Below are positions 11,578 to 25,123 of a DNA stretch of 64,000 nt, piece after piece. The stretch comes from Hirundichthys speculiger (taxonomy: Eukaryota; Chordata; Actinopteri; Beloniformes; Exocoetidae), in contig JAGFBZ010001158.1 in the NCBI GenBank assembly GCA_018398805.1, positions 481,001 to 545,000 of the forward strand, written 5' to 3'. The notes under the pieces are model-generated. The model saw only the letters and a program-made list of their open reading frames with translations. It ran no database searches and had not been told where the DNA came from. A program made the position numbers and the translations under genes. Each line of letters opens with the position of its first letter. Position 1 is the stretch's first letter.

Positions 11578-14500
11578 GATGCGGCTGGAGATATGTTGGG
11601 TAAAAATGTGTACAAACCCTGGAGGGTACTTAGTATTGCCCACATCTTTTTCTTTTTTCTACTTGCATTGGCTTCAACTGAGGTTGTGTTTGCCTTATAC
11701 GAAGATACTTTCTGATTGACGATGTCTGTCATGTTTTGATAAAAAACCCAGCATCAGCACCGGGACCATCTATGACACATGACTCGGGGTTGACGGGCCG
11801 CTCACAAACTGTCACATTTCAAACTAATCTGTTAACGAGGTCACTGACTGGCACCGTTCAGCTCTTTGATGACCATTTTATGACGATACCTGCTCAAATG
11901 TAATTGGACATTTTTGACAATCCTCAAACAGAAATTTCTAGTCAACCTGAAAAGTGAGGTCCTCAAACCGCTTCAAGCGTAAAAACTGGAGGTTGTATCT
12001 GTACCGCTCATGGAGTTCTTACATAATCAGCCTGTTTGGAGTTTTTGGGGTCCACACATTCAACCATCATGCTACGACTGTGAGCTGCAGCTCCGTCCTG
12101 TAACATGTGAGCGAGTCACTTCGTCCGTGCCATTAAACCTCCCCCGTGTGGTGGATTTGCATGTTGCCCTGTCAGGGTAAACTGGAGTGGAAGCCCTCCC
12201 GGGCGCCGATCTGATGGACTGGGAGAGGCCTGTGGGATTAGCAGTGACAGGTGGAAAAGCAACGGGGATCACAGCCAGAGACGGGGGGGGGGCTGAAATG
12301 CAGACTTTCCATTCTGATGCCGACATTGTTGTGCAGCTTTAGAGCTCTTATCTGCAGCACGCAGGCGGAGATGTGGCGGGCAGCGGTGGTTATGGCAGCG
12401 GGTGGGGGGGTGGTGGTATGCACACGCGTGGACAAAGCAGGTGCACTCCTTAAATAGGTGCGCTTAATCACAGTCAAAGGCCCTCTATAATCTCTTCTAT
12501 AGGTTGCTTACGTGAGGCCGGGCTATAATTGCGAAGGCGCTTTAATGGATCCTCCGTCACGTTTGTTTCTCTGTTCTCCTCTGGCGTGGCGAAGGCTGAA
12601 AAATACAGGCTGGTTTGTTTGTCCTTTCATTCCTAAGACCTTAAAAAGCTCTATTAGCCTACAAGATCTATAAAGAGTCACAAGACAAAAGACCTTAAAT
12701 AACTACAGGAGCCATTCTAGCAGTACAACTTAAAATGGCCACATTATGCTCATTCTTATCTAATTTTAAAGAGACACCAATTTCATTTGAAAGGATGTTT
12801 GAAATTATTTTTAGTAAAGCGTTCTGTAGCAAAAACCACCCAAAGTGACTTTGGAGGATAACAAGACGAGTCAGTTTCTGAAAACGTTAAGATCTGGCTC
12901 TGCTGTTTTCTGATTGGTCCATTCCCCGGAGGCTTGCTGAAGGCAAATCGAATGGTTCGTGAACACGTCACAGCTCTTTTTGCTGCTCATATACACATTT
13001 CAAACACATGAGCACACGATCAACGCTGCATTTCCAACGTTTCCTGCAAAAAAAAAAAACACTTCACCTCAAAGCCCTGCGTACATGTTTGCTGTTGTGT
13101 CAGGGACGATATCGTCCCGCAGCCGGTCACTAGCTACAATATACATGTTTTTCTGTACACGCCCGTGTTAATACGTGTGGATGTAGGAAGTCTGGCCAAG
13201 TCAGAAAACACCTACAGCTAATAAACAGAAAAGCTAACATTGATCAGTGAAATCAATTATGTTTTTTGAGTAAGCAAAAATTATCATGATCCTTTTAACT
13301 GTGAGGTTTGCACTAGGCAATTCCAGCGGCACGCTGGGCCTCGTTCAGAAAAACTGTCTCCCATGAGGTGCCGGCAAAGTACATCCGTTTCCTCGCCAAC
13401 TTTCCCTCACAACTGAAAATGCATTCCTTTGACGACATCTTAAAACAAAAGCAGAGTTCCAAGTTAAAAATCACAAGAAGGTCTACCAGGATGGAAAAAC
13501 GTACTCAGTCGTAAAACTTCTCTCGCTCTGCTGAAGCTCTTGTGGAGGCACACTGTGAGAACATGCCCATATAAGGACATCCTGCCCTCTATGACGTCAC
13601 AGTAAGCCGCTGTTAGAAAAAACTCTGGTAAAGGACGTGTTGTCAGGACCCTGAGAATGGGATTACTGCATAGGTTTACCTCGCTTTTTGAGAATCCGTC
13701 TAAGATGATAATTCATCATAATAACGCTGCAGAGGAATCAGAAAATATGGAAAAGTCATAATATGGCCATTTTAAAAATAACCCGAGCAAAACAGCAGCA
13801 GGAAGACTTAGCTTAACAAAGCCATTCAACCATTTCAGAAAACTTTACAGAGAAGAAGAAACCTCAGAGAATTACAGGTTTTACCATCTAAAGGCGTCAC
13901 AGGACAGACAGGAGGCCTGATCTTTGGTTGGAAAACAAAGATTCCCTCCAAACCTTAATGGCGCAACAAACAGAAACCCCAATTCTCCGACCTTCCAGTG
14001 ATGCCAGTGATGTTGGCTGGAGCCCAATCTGCTGGCCTGATGCCTTTAGGGATGGAGGGTCTGGGGATCGTAATCTTGGTAAAGGGCGGAGAAGTCACAG
14101 GGAACTGACAAAGCAAGCAAGTTTCAGACCGGTGGTCCAAAGAAACATGATCGCTGTTGTAACTGGAGCGCCGAAAAACACACACAAAAGCTGACATACG
14201 TGGAAGCGATCTATTCCTGTACGAGCAGCAAGGGTCGGACAGGAAGGAACGGTGTGGCTGGAGAAGAGACAAAATCAATACTGGCAGACTTTCTCTCTCT
14301 CAACGCACCATGTTTGCACATACAGGTCTGAAAACACACGGAGCACCAGAGGTGCAACAGATAAGACAGTTAAGGACATAAAATTATTCCTACTTAACAC
14401 CTCTACGTTATGCTTCTGACCCATGCAGACGTACAGAAACTTATGTGAAGCAACTAACTTACAATACAGATGTGCTGCAGTTGGTAAAATGAGATTAGGA

Positions 14501-14589
14501 CCTCAGCTTCAAAGAACTGTTCACCATTTTGGGAAATATGCCCGTCTGTCAGCTGGTGATGTCACAGCTGGGTTCGACTGGGCGTTTAC
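11578..14589. other. intron sequence, no gene recognised
   Basis: About 3 kb with no exon, transposon end or tandem array I can support. Bases 12140-12460 are relatively GC-rich with no intact long frame. Poly-A and poly-G runs occur at about 13050 and 12280. Confidence 0.4.
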
Positions 14590-15125
14590 TTTAAAGCCAC
14601 TGTATGTCGCAATACCACATCTGACCACATGGGGGCACGCAGATCTGCTGTGCTGACAAAGAGGCCCCTGACAACACTGTGGTCATGAGTGGGTACGGTT
14701 CGGCAGGTCTTGCGATACCACTTTGTCCCACTAGAGGTGCAGTGTGATGCGTCTCACCCCGGGGGCTGACTCATGGGCCGTCTCTCAGTTCCTCCGAGGA
14801 CGGAGAACATTTTCAGATAGGCTCTGTCTTGATCAAATAAGCACAAATTTGAAGTCAGGAGACCTACAATCTTGGATGAAAACGTCTTAAAAACACATTC
14901 TGTTGAAAGAAAAAGTACATTTTAACGTTCTCTGCCACTTCCTCGTCTCAAGTTTCCACTAGATCCTCGATGAAATGGGCTTTGAACTGGAGGAGAACTT
15001 CAGCTGAGACTGACAACGTCTCACAACAACACAAGTAGCCTGTTGAGAAAAGGCCAGGAACTTTCTTGTGATATGCTTCCCCCATGTGGTCAGAAGTGGT
15101 ACCGCTACACAGAGTAGCTTTAACA
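14590..15125. repeat. inverted repeat pair, possible MITE
   Basis: A motif near 14590-14640 (tttaaagccactgtatg, then ctgaccacatgggggca) recurs inverted at about 15085-15122 (ccccatgtggtcagaag, then gagtagctttaa). This could be the two ends of one element or two opposed copies of a short repeat. No target duplication was found. Confidence 0.45.
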
Positions 15126-16437
15126 GGATCGTCTCCAGAATCGTCACATATATTTGTCTCTTTAAGCCAGACATCATTTGTATCCGTGTGTTCAGAAAAA
15201 AACCTCGACTGACTTCCTTCACTGAAATGTTTCCCACAGATAAATAATAATGGTAATCAATCCAAACCTGCTGATTGAGGAGCTAAGAACTTATTGTTTT
15301 TAATTTCTTCATTCATTCCTAGTCTGATAACAACAAAAATGCATATTATACATGATAAATTACTTGACCAGTGAAATAAGGTGTCACAACAGTCACAAAG
15401 GAATGTCTTCTGTCTCATAAATATACTTAAATCAAGTCATTTTGACCTATTTTTCCAAATATAAATGATTATTTACTGGTGCAGCTGCCTTAAACATTAA
15501 GGCTTTTGTGATTTTAACAGTAACACTCGTAGATTTTGATCTCAGACAACCACTGCTGCATTAAATTGATCATCGCCTGGTTTCCTCTGCTCCTGGACGC
15601 TCACCATCCCCAAACCTCGAAATGTTTTGTTTTTTTTTTTTCCTTTTACTTTCAAACACTTTCTACAGAAAGTAGCGCTGCTCTCCTTACACACATCTCT
15701 GAGCTGATTGCATCCCCTCGACTCATTCATGGCCTCCTTTCTAGAGTTGTAAAGTTTAGCTGCAAATTACCGCGGCTTTATGGGATGTGTTTGTTAACCC
15801 AAGCAGACCAAAGGCTTTGTTTTAGAAAAGGCTTCTAAAACGTGAGGGTTTTCTGTCATGTTTGATTTCTCAGCCCCTGAAGAAACTATAAAGAGGAACT
15901 AAAAACCCTTCGAAGAGGCCAAAGCTGCTTGTACTGTAAATGACTGGCTTTGCTCCTGTCTTCACCATTATTCAAAAAGGTAAAAGCTGTCATTTGAGTG
16001 GCTGCATTTGAAGGCCGACTGTCTCTAGGAGCCACGTCCAGCTCCCTAAACTGACGCCATCCTCGGGAGACGCAGAAATGTGCAGTTCCAGGAATGAACA
16101 CTAGGAGCAAAAAGGCTCAACATAAAAATGACCAACTTTACGTCAGAAATAAACATATTTACAGCCTTTCACAAAAAAGTGGGTTCAGTTTCCATCGCTA
16201 CCTTTTACATCCATGACAGATGTACGCGGGTACATTTTTTTTTGTAACTTATCAGTTTATATAAAGCTGGAAATGTATGCATAATTAGGTGTGTTTTTGT
16301 TTCTTTAGGAAACAGCTACATTGCAGTCTTATGGTGTTAAAAAAAATAATGCCAATACTCAAATTGAAAGGATGCAGCCGCTGAACTTTGACATCGTTAG
16401 GATTTCCCAGTATTATTATGGTTAATAACATGACCAT
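15126..16437. other. intron sequence, nothing recognised
   Basis: AT-rich sequence without exon or element signals that I can support. Confidence 0.4.
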
Positions 16438-16804
16438 TAGGGGTGTGAAAAAAATAATCGATTTGGCGATATATCGCGATTTTCGACCGCCCGATATAAT
16501 ATCGATTTTTCAGCTCCTAATATGGATTTTTTTTAGGAAAATTCATTCATTCACTTAAATGTGCAAAAACACTAAAAATAAACAATAAATAGGTTGTTTT
16601 GAAGCAAATAGTTTTGACTCAATTTGATGATCAATATCATCTGATGAACATATACAGCAACTTGATTTTTCATCTCTACTTTGAATTTGATATTAATTAA
16701 TTAATAGAATATCGCAATATATCGTGATTAGCAATATCGTGATAATATTGTATCGAATCACGATACATATCGTATTGCGAGTTCCTTGCCAATACTCACC
16801 CCTA
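16438..16804 (+). mobile_element. hAT MITE (TAGGGGTG family), copy 1
   Basis: 367 bp from taggggtgtgaaaaa to ...actcaccccta, with a perfect 8-bp duplication atgaccat at 16430-16437 and 16805-16812. The ends carry many cgatatat/atcgcgat motifs. No coding capacity. Sister copies are at 28308-28667 and 53129-53496. Confidence 0.92.
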
Positions 16805-16812
16805 ATGACCAT

Positions 16813-17681
16813 CTTCATTGCTGGATATTGACTGAGTGCATTTTTTTGATTTTCAGTGAATTGACTCAACAACTACTGGATAAATTTTGTCTGGTCGTAT
16901 ATATATTTTTCAGTTTTCTTAGTTCACAGTCAAACATCTGAAAACTGATGACATTCCCATCAGCAGTGTCAGAACTTCAAAGTTCTGCTGCTGCTGAACC
17001 TCAGAGTTGCCATCAAGCCCTGAGTGTCAGTTAAAGCTGACACAAGCAGGGTCGTAAATCCGGTTACTGGTGTTCAGACGTTACAAGCTGTAATTGTCTT
17101 TTTATTTTTTGGCAGACAAACAACAAAGGGGTATAATTACAGCGTGCAATTTGCCTTAAGTGCATTCTAGACACCAAAGACAAACCGTTTTAATCAAGGA
17201 AGTTTATTGTCGGAGTCGTTCTGACCGTTTCTCACCGTCGTTATCTCGAGCCAACAGTGATCTCACTTCAGAAACACAATGAGCCATTTCCCAAAATGGT
17301 TGAACCAGGTCTTTAAATGCTAATAATTTCATTTCAGTTTGACCCATCTACAAGTTTAACACTGAAGACGAACCACGAGAAACAGCACGATATTCAATTC
17401 TTTATGAGGAAAAACAGTCAAACTGCTGCTAACCATCTATTGAATGTCATGTTTTACACACAAACTCTAATTAATGATTTCTGTCTTTTAGTGCCAAGCA
17501 TGTTCATTGTGATTAAATAAAACCTTCAGGACCTATCACACTAATGTGTTATTTTTCTCGTTGCAGCAGAGCGTCAACACTCGCTCAGTTTTCATTTGCA
17601 TCAGTTCAACATGTCTGAAATAACGATAAAGGCCTCAACCGCACTGACAGCTGAGCGATTTGAACACACGACGCTCATCTG
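16813..17681. other. intron sequence, nothing recognised
   Basis: No exon or repeat boundary was recognised between two hAT MITEs. Confidence 0.4.
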
Positions 17682-18103
17682 TAGGGCTGTAGCGATACAC
17701 TAATCTTGCGATGCGATACGATACACGATACGATATATATCGATATTCATCTTACAATACATTTACATCATTTTTCTGAAAGATTTTAAAGGGACAAAGT
17801 GATTTTGGTGACATCTTGTGAGTGTTCCAATGACTTTGTTTGAATTAATTGAACTGAAAGCATCAATTATACATTATATGGCTGACAGGCAGCTTGCAAA
17901 TACTGAACAAAATGAATAAAGGATTTGTTGAGAAAAATAGTTTCATTTATTTAAACAGTGCAAATTGTTGCTTGCAAGCTTTTAAAGGTGGGACACGGGG
18001 GTTTTGAAAGAAGCTTAGAATATCGATACTCACGGGTTAAAAATTCAATACACGATACTCGATAAAATATATATCGCAGAATCGATAAAATCGCTCAGCT
18101 CTA
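17682..18103 (+). mobile_element. hAT MITE (TAGGGCTG family), copy 1
   Basis: 422 bp from tagggctgtagcgatacact to ...cgctcagctcta, with imperfect 8-bp flanks ctcatctg / gtcatgtg (6 of 8). Terminal gatacgatatatatcgat arrays are present. Copies at 47623-48054 and 62536-62928 share the interior (for example gtgattttggtgacatcttg). It ends 146 bp from the gria4 pore exon, on the side of that exon's splice donor. Confidence 0.85.
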
Positions 18104-18248
18104 GTCATGTGCATGGACGTCCACACCTGAGGTGACGGCTGATAGAGATGGAAATGGGCCTACAGGTCATGCAGCTCCCCCCGAGGAGGGAAGTTAATGT
18201 TGACTTTGGAGCAAATTCTCTCAGAAAGCTTGACGAAAGTGCGTCTTA

Positions 18249-19165
<917 letters not shown>

Positions 19166-19173
19166 TTCACAAC

Positions 19174-19926
19174 TAGGCATGCTACGATTCACTCAACTCA
19201 CGATACGATTCAAATCACGATACCTTTCGAATCACGGATTTGAATTATGTATAACACAAAGTTAAATTTACTGGCAAAATACTGATTTTTTTATTTTTAA
19301 TTATTTCTTTTACACAAATCCAGTCCTTTTCCTTTTTAACAGTACTGTAGTGTTTTCTCTTACGCTTTTTTCAATACAGTAATTAGAAATAGCAGCAAAT
19401 GACAAAAAAAAAATTGAATCAGTTCTCTTCTTTTTTTTTACAATACGTTTTTTTTCTTATCCTCTTTATACCTGCATAGCAAATGACTGGAAAGTGGAAA
19501 CTGTTTTACCAACTCTTAAATCTGTCAAATACTGTTTTTTTTGTTGCTTTTTTTTTTTAAATAGGCCTTCTGTCCTCTTTTCAATAAATCAATACAGTAT
19601 CAAGATTTTTTTTTTCCTTTAGTACATAACAAGTCAACTCTACTTTGAGCATAAACTAAGGCATACAAACATAACAAAACTGGTCTTTTCTTACACTCTT
19701 TCCAAATCGCATCAAGAGAATACGTTTTTTCATTTTTTTTTATTCCTGGAGTAGAAAAGCCAGGCACAAACTAAGGCCTGGCACAAGAAAGTAGTTTAAC
19801 TCGAGTTCGCCCTCTGCTGGCCTGGAGGCCACATTGCAATTCATGGCTTAATTAAATCGATTCCAAATTGTATTTAAAAAAAAAATCAATTTAAATCAAT
19901 TTTTTTCAAAAATCACGGCATGCCTT
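19174..19926. mobile_element. hAT-type element, about 750 bp
   Basis: Bounded by taggcatgctacgattc and ...cacggcatgcctt, with a perfect 8-bp duplication ttcacaac at 19166-19173 and 19927-19934. The interior is T-rich, with cacgatacgattcaaatcac at the left end and aaatcaattt motifs at the right. No coding frame is recognised. Confidence 0.8.
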
Positions 19927-20279
19927 TTCACAACTGATCAACATTTAAGGCAGGTGCCAGCTTCCCAGAGGTGGACTAGCAAGCAGGTCCACCTTAGACT
20001 CTGCAGGCCTCAGTTAGCATATTAAATGTTAAAGTTTACGACAGTACGATTAGAAAAAGGCTGGAAAGCTACGGCTCGCTTGGAACGGCAACTCCTGAAA
20101 TTGTGAGCATTAGACAGATGACACCAAAGTGGAGCACAGCTCCATGTTTGGCGACAATGAAACGGTGGTGAGGGGGTGAAGATTTGGGTCGCTGGTGCAG
20201 CCACGGACCAGGCCAGCTGGTAGTCACAAACTCTTCTGTATGTTAGAGTATTTTAGAGTCTAGTGGAAAAAAGAAAGTC

Positions 20280-20512
20280 TCTTCTACTTAAAAGTACTTC
20301 AATATTTAGATCCTTACACTGGCTGCGAGTTAAACAATCCTGTCATCGCCTGTACATCTCTGAATGGTCAGAGATGTGTTTCCTGTTTGTGATCCTGGAA
20401 AGTGTCTTCAGTCTGCTGCTGGTACCCAGTTCAAACCAAACACAGTGAAATGTCTTTCAGTAAAGCTGCTGCCCTCTGCTGGAATCAGTTCCCCATGGAC
20501 CCTGCTGTCTGC
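20280..20512 (+). pseudogene. LINE reverse-transcriptase C-terminal fragment
   Basis: The plus strand reads RSLHWLRVKQSCH, like the SLHWLPV motif near the C-terminus of many fish LINE ORF2 proteins. Further along, the sequence can be read as SAAGTQFKPNT and LPSAGI in other frames, so it is decayed. No LINE end is defined. The call rests on motif similarity only. Confidence 0.45.
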
Positions 20513-21234
20513 CTCCATCTCCATGGACTTGTAATGGGGTGACATCATCCGTTGCTGAAATGCATTATGGGTTCTGTGCGTTGCATTGATAGCGTTGGCT
20601 CCATCGAACGTTGGGGGATTTTCAACATTCTTGCTTCAACGCATGCGTCAGCCAGCCGGTTGGGACTACACAGCGAGAGCTCGCCAATGAAATAGTAAAG
20701 GACGATTAGTTACATAAAAGCTTAGAAATTTACTTTTTCGTTGACACTGAAGACGCTGATTACAACTCGACTTAAGACGGGGGGAACAACAAAAGACAAA
20801 TACGCTCACTAACGGTCAAAGCCTTGGATGAAATTTTGAGGAGAATCACTAAGTAGGATGGAAATAATTAGTCATATGGTTAAAGCAGTGGAAGCATGGC
20901 CACCTCCTCGGTCTGCAGCTGAGGAAAGCGCATGCTAGCCTGCTGAAAATACACAAACCAGATTATAGTTTATATGTTTAGGAGCACTTCTGTCCTTGTC
21001 TGCTGGACTCGGGAGCAAAGGCTTTACTATCAGCGGGAACTTAAAGTTTCATTTCAGCCATCTGACGTTTAAGAAATGGAGAAAACAGGACCGCCGGAAA
21101 TAAAATGAAGGAGATTTAAGTTCTTACATCCTCAGCAAAATGCATTAAGATGACAGCTCCGGGTATTCAGTGTGTGCTAAAATACATGCTGGGTTAAAGA
21201 GAGGCAGGGCAGAGCAGAGGAGAAATTAATAGTC
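20513..21234. other. intron sequence with unclassified repeat copy
   Basis: 20569-20700 is similar to 7572-7735 (unclassified dispersed repeat). The remainder holds nothing recognised. Confidence 0.4.
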
Positions 21235-21583
21235 TAAGGGCCTGATTTACTAAAGGTTTGCGTGCGTAAAAACGTGTGCAAACTTGACACCACCCGCAAA
21301 CCAATGTGCAAGCTGATTTACTAACCGCGTACAAAGAGGACTGCGCCTCTCAAATGAGCAAAATAGCACACGCTGTTCATTTAGTACTTTTGCTCTGATG
21401 AATAATCAATATGGGGCGTACCCGCCAGAAAGCGCTAAATACTGGGAGGGGAAAATGCAAATAGGTTCATTTACCACACGCAATGAGATTTACCAACTCT
21501 GAAAGTAATTGCGGGGATTGTGATTGCGTCTGTATTTAATACGTTCGAAAGGAAGGTGCTAATCTGCCCAGCATTACGCACCG

Positions 21584-21706
21584 ATGGCTGCTGTTATTGT
21601 GGCAAGGAGGCGACATCGCCAAAATCAAAGAATACGCAGAGAGAGAGTCTTTCGGACTCGTGTAAATTTGTTTGGAATGAATGAAAACCAGATAGTTGAA
21701 ACTTAA
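21584..21706 (+). pseudogene. HARBI1-like transposase N-terminal stub
   Basis: 40 codons from ATG at 21584 to TAA at 21704-21706, reading MAAVIVARRRHRQNQRIRRE and then RVFRTRVNLFGMNE. This resembles the N-terminus of Harbinger DDE transposases (arginine-rich start, then RVFR.R..LF). The DDE nuclease domain is entirely missing, so the protein cannot cut DNA. Confidence 0.7.
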
Positions 21707-21780
21707 GGGCTGATTTGGAGCCGGTCACAAGCACATGCAAAAGGAGAAATATTTTATTTGAATGTTAAATCGAGTATTAT

Positions 21781-22308
21781 TCAGCAAAAGGTTGCCACAG
21801 GAGGCACATTCATTTTTTTATTTGTGATAATAAATAAATCACGTGTTTTCATGGAGAAAAAAGTGTTTCTTATCGTGCGCCTACCTTGTTCTGCAGTTGG
21901 CTCTAGCGTGTCATACCCCAGTATCCCAGTTATCTGCTCCTCGCAGAAGGTGAGCTGCACCTGCCGCTCAATGCTGGTTAGAGGCATCTCCTCCGCAGGC
22001 ATCTCTTCCGCAGGCCCTCCACCTGTCTTGTTTGCCAAAGTTTTATTAAAGGCCACTTTTTCTTTAGTTCTTCGCCTTATATCTTGCCACCTTCTTTTAA
22101 CCTCATCTGCCGTTCTTTTTGTCTTACCAACTGCATTTATTCTATCGCAGATTTTCTCCCATATTGCGTTTCTTTTGGTAATGTTTAAATTTCTTTGCTG
22201 TAGTTCATGAATGTGTTTATTTGCCTCTTCCACTAATATCTCTAACTCCAACTCGTCAAATTTCATTTTGCGCTTGCGTCTATCCTGCTTTCCATCCAGA
22301 CTCTCCAT
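21781..22308 (-). CDS. Myb/SANT-like DNA-binding protein (Harbinger ORF1)
   Basis: An uninterrupted 175-residue frame inside the Harbinger element. In the family this protein binds the element's ends and helps the transposase enter the nucleus and act. It starts MESLDGKQDRRKRKMKFDE, a basic N-terminus. Then comes a Myb/SANT/MADF-like trihelix at about residues 15-85, with aromatic landmarks in NAIWEKICDRINAV and KRTADEVKRRWQDIRRRTKE. A short duplicated PAEEMPAEEMP stretch follows, then a C-terminal tail ending VPPVATFC. ATG at 22308 is the first start and lies close to the right inverted end. The intact frame suggests fairly recent activity or mobilisation in trans. Expression cannot be told. 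It might also have been taken over by the host, but the intact transposon ends argue for a simple element gene. Confidence 0.85.
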   Translation of the reverse strand: MESLDGKQDRRKRKMKFDELELEILVEEANKHIHELQQRNLNITKRNAIWEKICDRINAVGKTKRTADEVKRRWQDIRRRTKEKVAFNKTLANKTGGGPAEEMPAEEMPLTSIERQVQLTFCEEQITGILGYDTLEPTAEQGRRTIRNTFFSMKTRDLFIITNKKMNVPPVATFC

Positions 22309-22488
22309 GGCGCAAACCGTAAGACACGCAACACCTCATTTAAATACTGCGGTTTGCACCTGTTATCATTTGCGCGAGCATTCTTAGTTGATCATCCGCA
22401 AAACACACAACAACAGCACGCGCAAACTTTTTCAGTGCACACGCAATTTAGTACTCTTTATTTAGGATCTTAGTAAATCAGGCCCTAA

Positions 22489-23187
22489 GACGGGAAAAAT
22501 GCTGCATATGCTCACTATAGAGCTCTGCATACTTTATCTCTTCAGCTTTATGTTATTTGTTCTCTAACTGACCTACACCTTTACCCTTCTGACATTTCAT
22601 TGACTCATATTAAGGTGAATGGGACCCCCGTCACTGACACAGCGCACCCTGTTGGCCTGGAGTTGAACTGTGTAAGTATGCGAGAGCTCTTCCTTGCAAG
22701 ATCACGTGTCGTACCCGACATCAGCCCCCCCCCCCGCGCCCTTTCACTGTTCTCAGTGCGTTCATCGTGTCGGAGCTGGCGAAGAAAACTAAAGAGGAGT
22801 TGGACAGAGGAAGCGAGAAGCAGAAACTCCTGGTTTTTACTCTTTGGCGAGAGACCGGATGCAAGTCAGACGCTGAACACGCCGTTTTCTTGCTGGACGA
22901 GTAAAAATACCCTCCATCAATCTGTATGAAATAAATACAGCATGCCCCCTGGTGTTCATCGCAAAAAGACATATTCATTCTCTAATCCAACACACGAGTT
23001 TAAAGTTTAGTATAGTGACCAACTGGAAAGATCACGGAGGTCTCCTGATGAATGAATGAATGGACTTGGAAACAAGGCGTGTTGTCGCTGTGGTTTCTGG
23101 TTTTTCATGTGGTCCGCGTGTAATATTTTCAACTAAATCTTGTGTTCTGCGTCAGCACAGCGGTTCAGAGGTTATCGCTGACACTTC
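22489..23187. other. intron sequence, nothing recognised
   Basis: A C-rich run at about 22725-22735. No supported feature. Confidence 0.4.
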
Positions 23188-23330
23188 ACAGCAAGAAGGT
23201 TCAGTTGGATCTTGGTCCAGCTGGTCTTTCTGTGTGGAGTTTGAATGTCCTCCCTGCGTCTACGTACGTAGGTTTCCTCCGGGTACTTTTGTTTCCACCC
23301 ATCATCCAAAAACATGCTGTTCAGGCTAAA
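23188..23330 (-). repeat. dispersed fish repeat, truncated copy
   Basis: Contains gcaagaaggttc, ctttctgtgtggagtttg, gtaggtttcctccgggtact and ccaaaaacatgctgt. This is the same family as 25124-25500 in the opposite orientation. The repeat class is uncertain. Confidence 0.65.
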
Positions 23331-25123
23331 TGATAAATCCTAAATCCTGCAGAGCCGATATGTACATTAACTAAAGTCAAATTTAATCTATTTTAATTAC
23401 AGGAATAATTTAGTCTAATAGATAAATCAATCTTATGAATGCGTCAGTGTGTGACAGCGAGAGAAACCTGCCTTGTGTTTTAAAGGCTCCTGGAGTGTTT
23501 CCCAGACTGGAAAGGCACTAAGTTGAATGTTTCTTGGTCAGGTACTATGTGGGCGTGTGTAGTACACGTGATACACGAGGCCTCTGGACACAGACTTAGA
23601 GTCCAAAATAAAACCGAATAAAAGACGGAGGCACTAAAAGTAACTTATTCTTTTGGTTTTGTCGTCACAGAAGATGAAATCAACACCAGATGCATGTTAG
23701 GCCTTTACACCAATGCCATCGCGACAGGAGACCCACTTCTGGCTCCTGAACGTCTGACCGACCTGGTTCATCTCAAACATGAAACAACAGGTTTTTGTCT
23801 AAAACTTTCCCTGGTTAGATTAAAGTTAAACTGCTTAATACAGTAAATACAGCAGAAGCCATACTATTGAACAGTTATTGATAAGAAAGACAGTAATTTA
23901 GACGTTTTCTATAAATGGTGCATGAAAAATTTCAAGCCTTAATGTTCCGTCCATCGTTTCACATCCACAGATTTGCATCTTTTTTATCCCAAGCCAAGAT
24001 CATCAGCAGAGAGATACTTCTGAGCCAAATCAAAAGTTACCAGTTTAACATTCTGCTCCAGACGTCCATCCCCACCTCTCCTCTACAAGCATTAATACCA
24101 ACTCTGTTCAGGATCTGGTCTCACGTGGGTTTATAAACTCAGAACTGGACGATGCTTCAGATTCTTAAGGCAGGATAGTTTGGTTGATCTAGAAACATCT
24201 TTCATACGGCTAAAAGAGAGAAGAATCTAATTGGCAAACTTTACAAATAGGATAAAGATTCTTCAAATTAGCTTGATTTATCAGACAGAGGCACAAGGCC
24301 AACAAGGTACCTCCAGATAGAACAAAGCTACATTAAAATGACATTAAATGTCAAGATTGCTGCACCTTTGTGGCTCCAGCATTTCTACATGCCTGCATCT
24401 GACTTTTTAAATGATAATACACCTGCATTTTACATGACATGAAACTGTTTAACTGCTGTGGCCTGGGTCGGCCATGGCAGGTTCTATGTTTTGTGTCAAG
24501 TTGGCGTCTCTCCCTGTCTGTAGTGCTTCCTGTTTTATTTTGAAGTTCTGTCTTGTCTTCATTGTTTTCTGATTTTCTTCCTTCCTTATGTAATTCTGAT
24601 TGTCTGCACCTGCCTCGTGTTTCTCCCTCTGTCTGTTTAAGTCTTGTCATTCCCCCTGTCTGTGCTGGTCCATTAGTCTTCTTTATGTTTGTAGCCCAGC
24701 TCGTCTCTGCTCGTCTCACAGCTCCCATCCCGTTTTCACCATTTGGATTTAGTGAGTTTGAACTTTGTGTTTTTTGCAAATAGATTCCTTGTTTTGTTTG
24801 AACTCCTGCATTCTGGGTCCTCCCTTCAAAACCAGGTGCAGACCATAACGCTAACAAGCTCAAAGACTGTAAAATTACTGCCTCTTCAAAAAAAAAAAAA
24901 AAGGCCAAGGTTCTTGCTTGTGAACTGTAGAACGTCTACATTTTACATCTAAATAAAGTATCAATCTAACTATCCTCTTTTCAGTCACATAGGGGGCTAA
25001 AATCAGAAACTGGGTCCAGGTTGTGGACCAAGTTCGCTCCAGACTTACTACAGTTAAAAATAAATTAAAAGTATGTGTTTGAGATATATTATTTCAAATG
25101 GTCTCAAAAATTACAATTTTCCC
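23331..25123. other. intron sequence with a possible retroelement tail
   Basis: 24460-24850 has T-rich sequence with ctgcattctgggtcctccc and multiple ctgtctg motifs, like the tail of a fish retroelement, followed by poly-A at 24887-24902. The class is not certain. The long minus-strand frame through it (24351-24908) is low complexity and not recognised as a protein. Confidence 0.4.

Larger units (their letters stand above)
21238..22485. mobile_element. PIF/Harbinger element carrying only its Myb-like ORF intact
   Basis: 1,248 bp with perfect 16-bp inverted ends (gggcctgatttactaa) and a TAA duplication at 21235-21237 and 22486-22488, the 3-bp signature of PIF/Harbinger. It holds two genes converging tail to tail: an intact 175-codon Myb/SANT-like ORF on the minus strand and a 40-codon start of a HARBI1-like transposase on the plus strand. 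The missing transposase body implies an internal deletion. Confidence 0.93.

Noticed and set aside
21758..22210. Plus-strand 150-codon frame
   Set aside because: Antisense shadow of the Myb/SANT-like ORF, with no motif of its own.
24351..24908. 185-codon minus-strand frame
   Set aside because: Low-complexity antisense of a T-rich retroelement-like tail, beginning in a poly-A/poly-F stretch. No domain.
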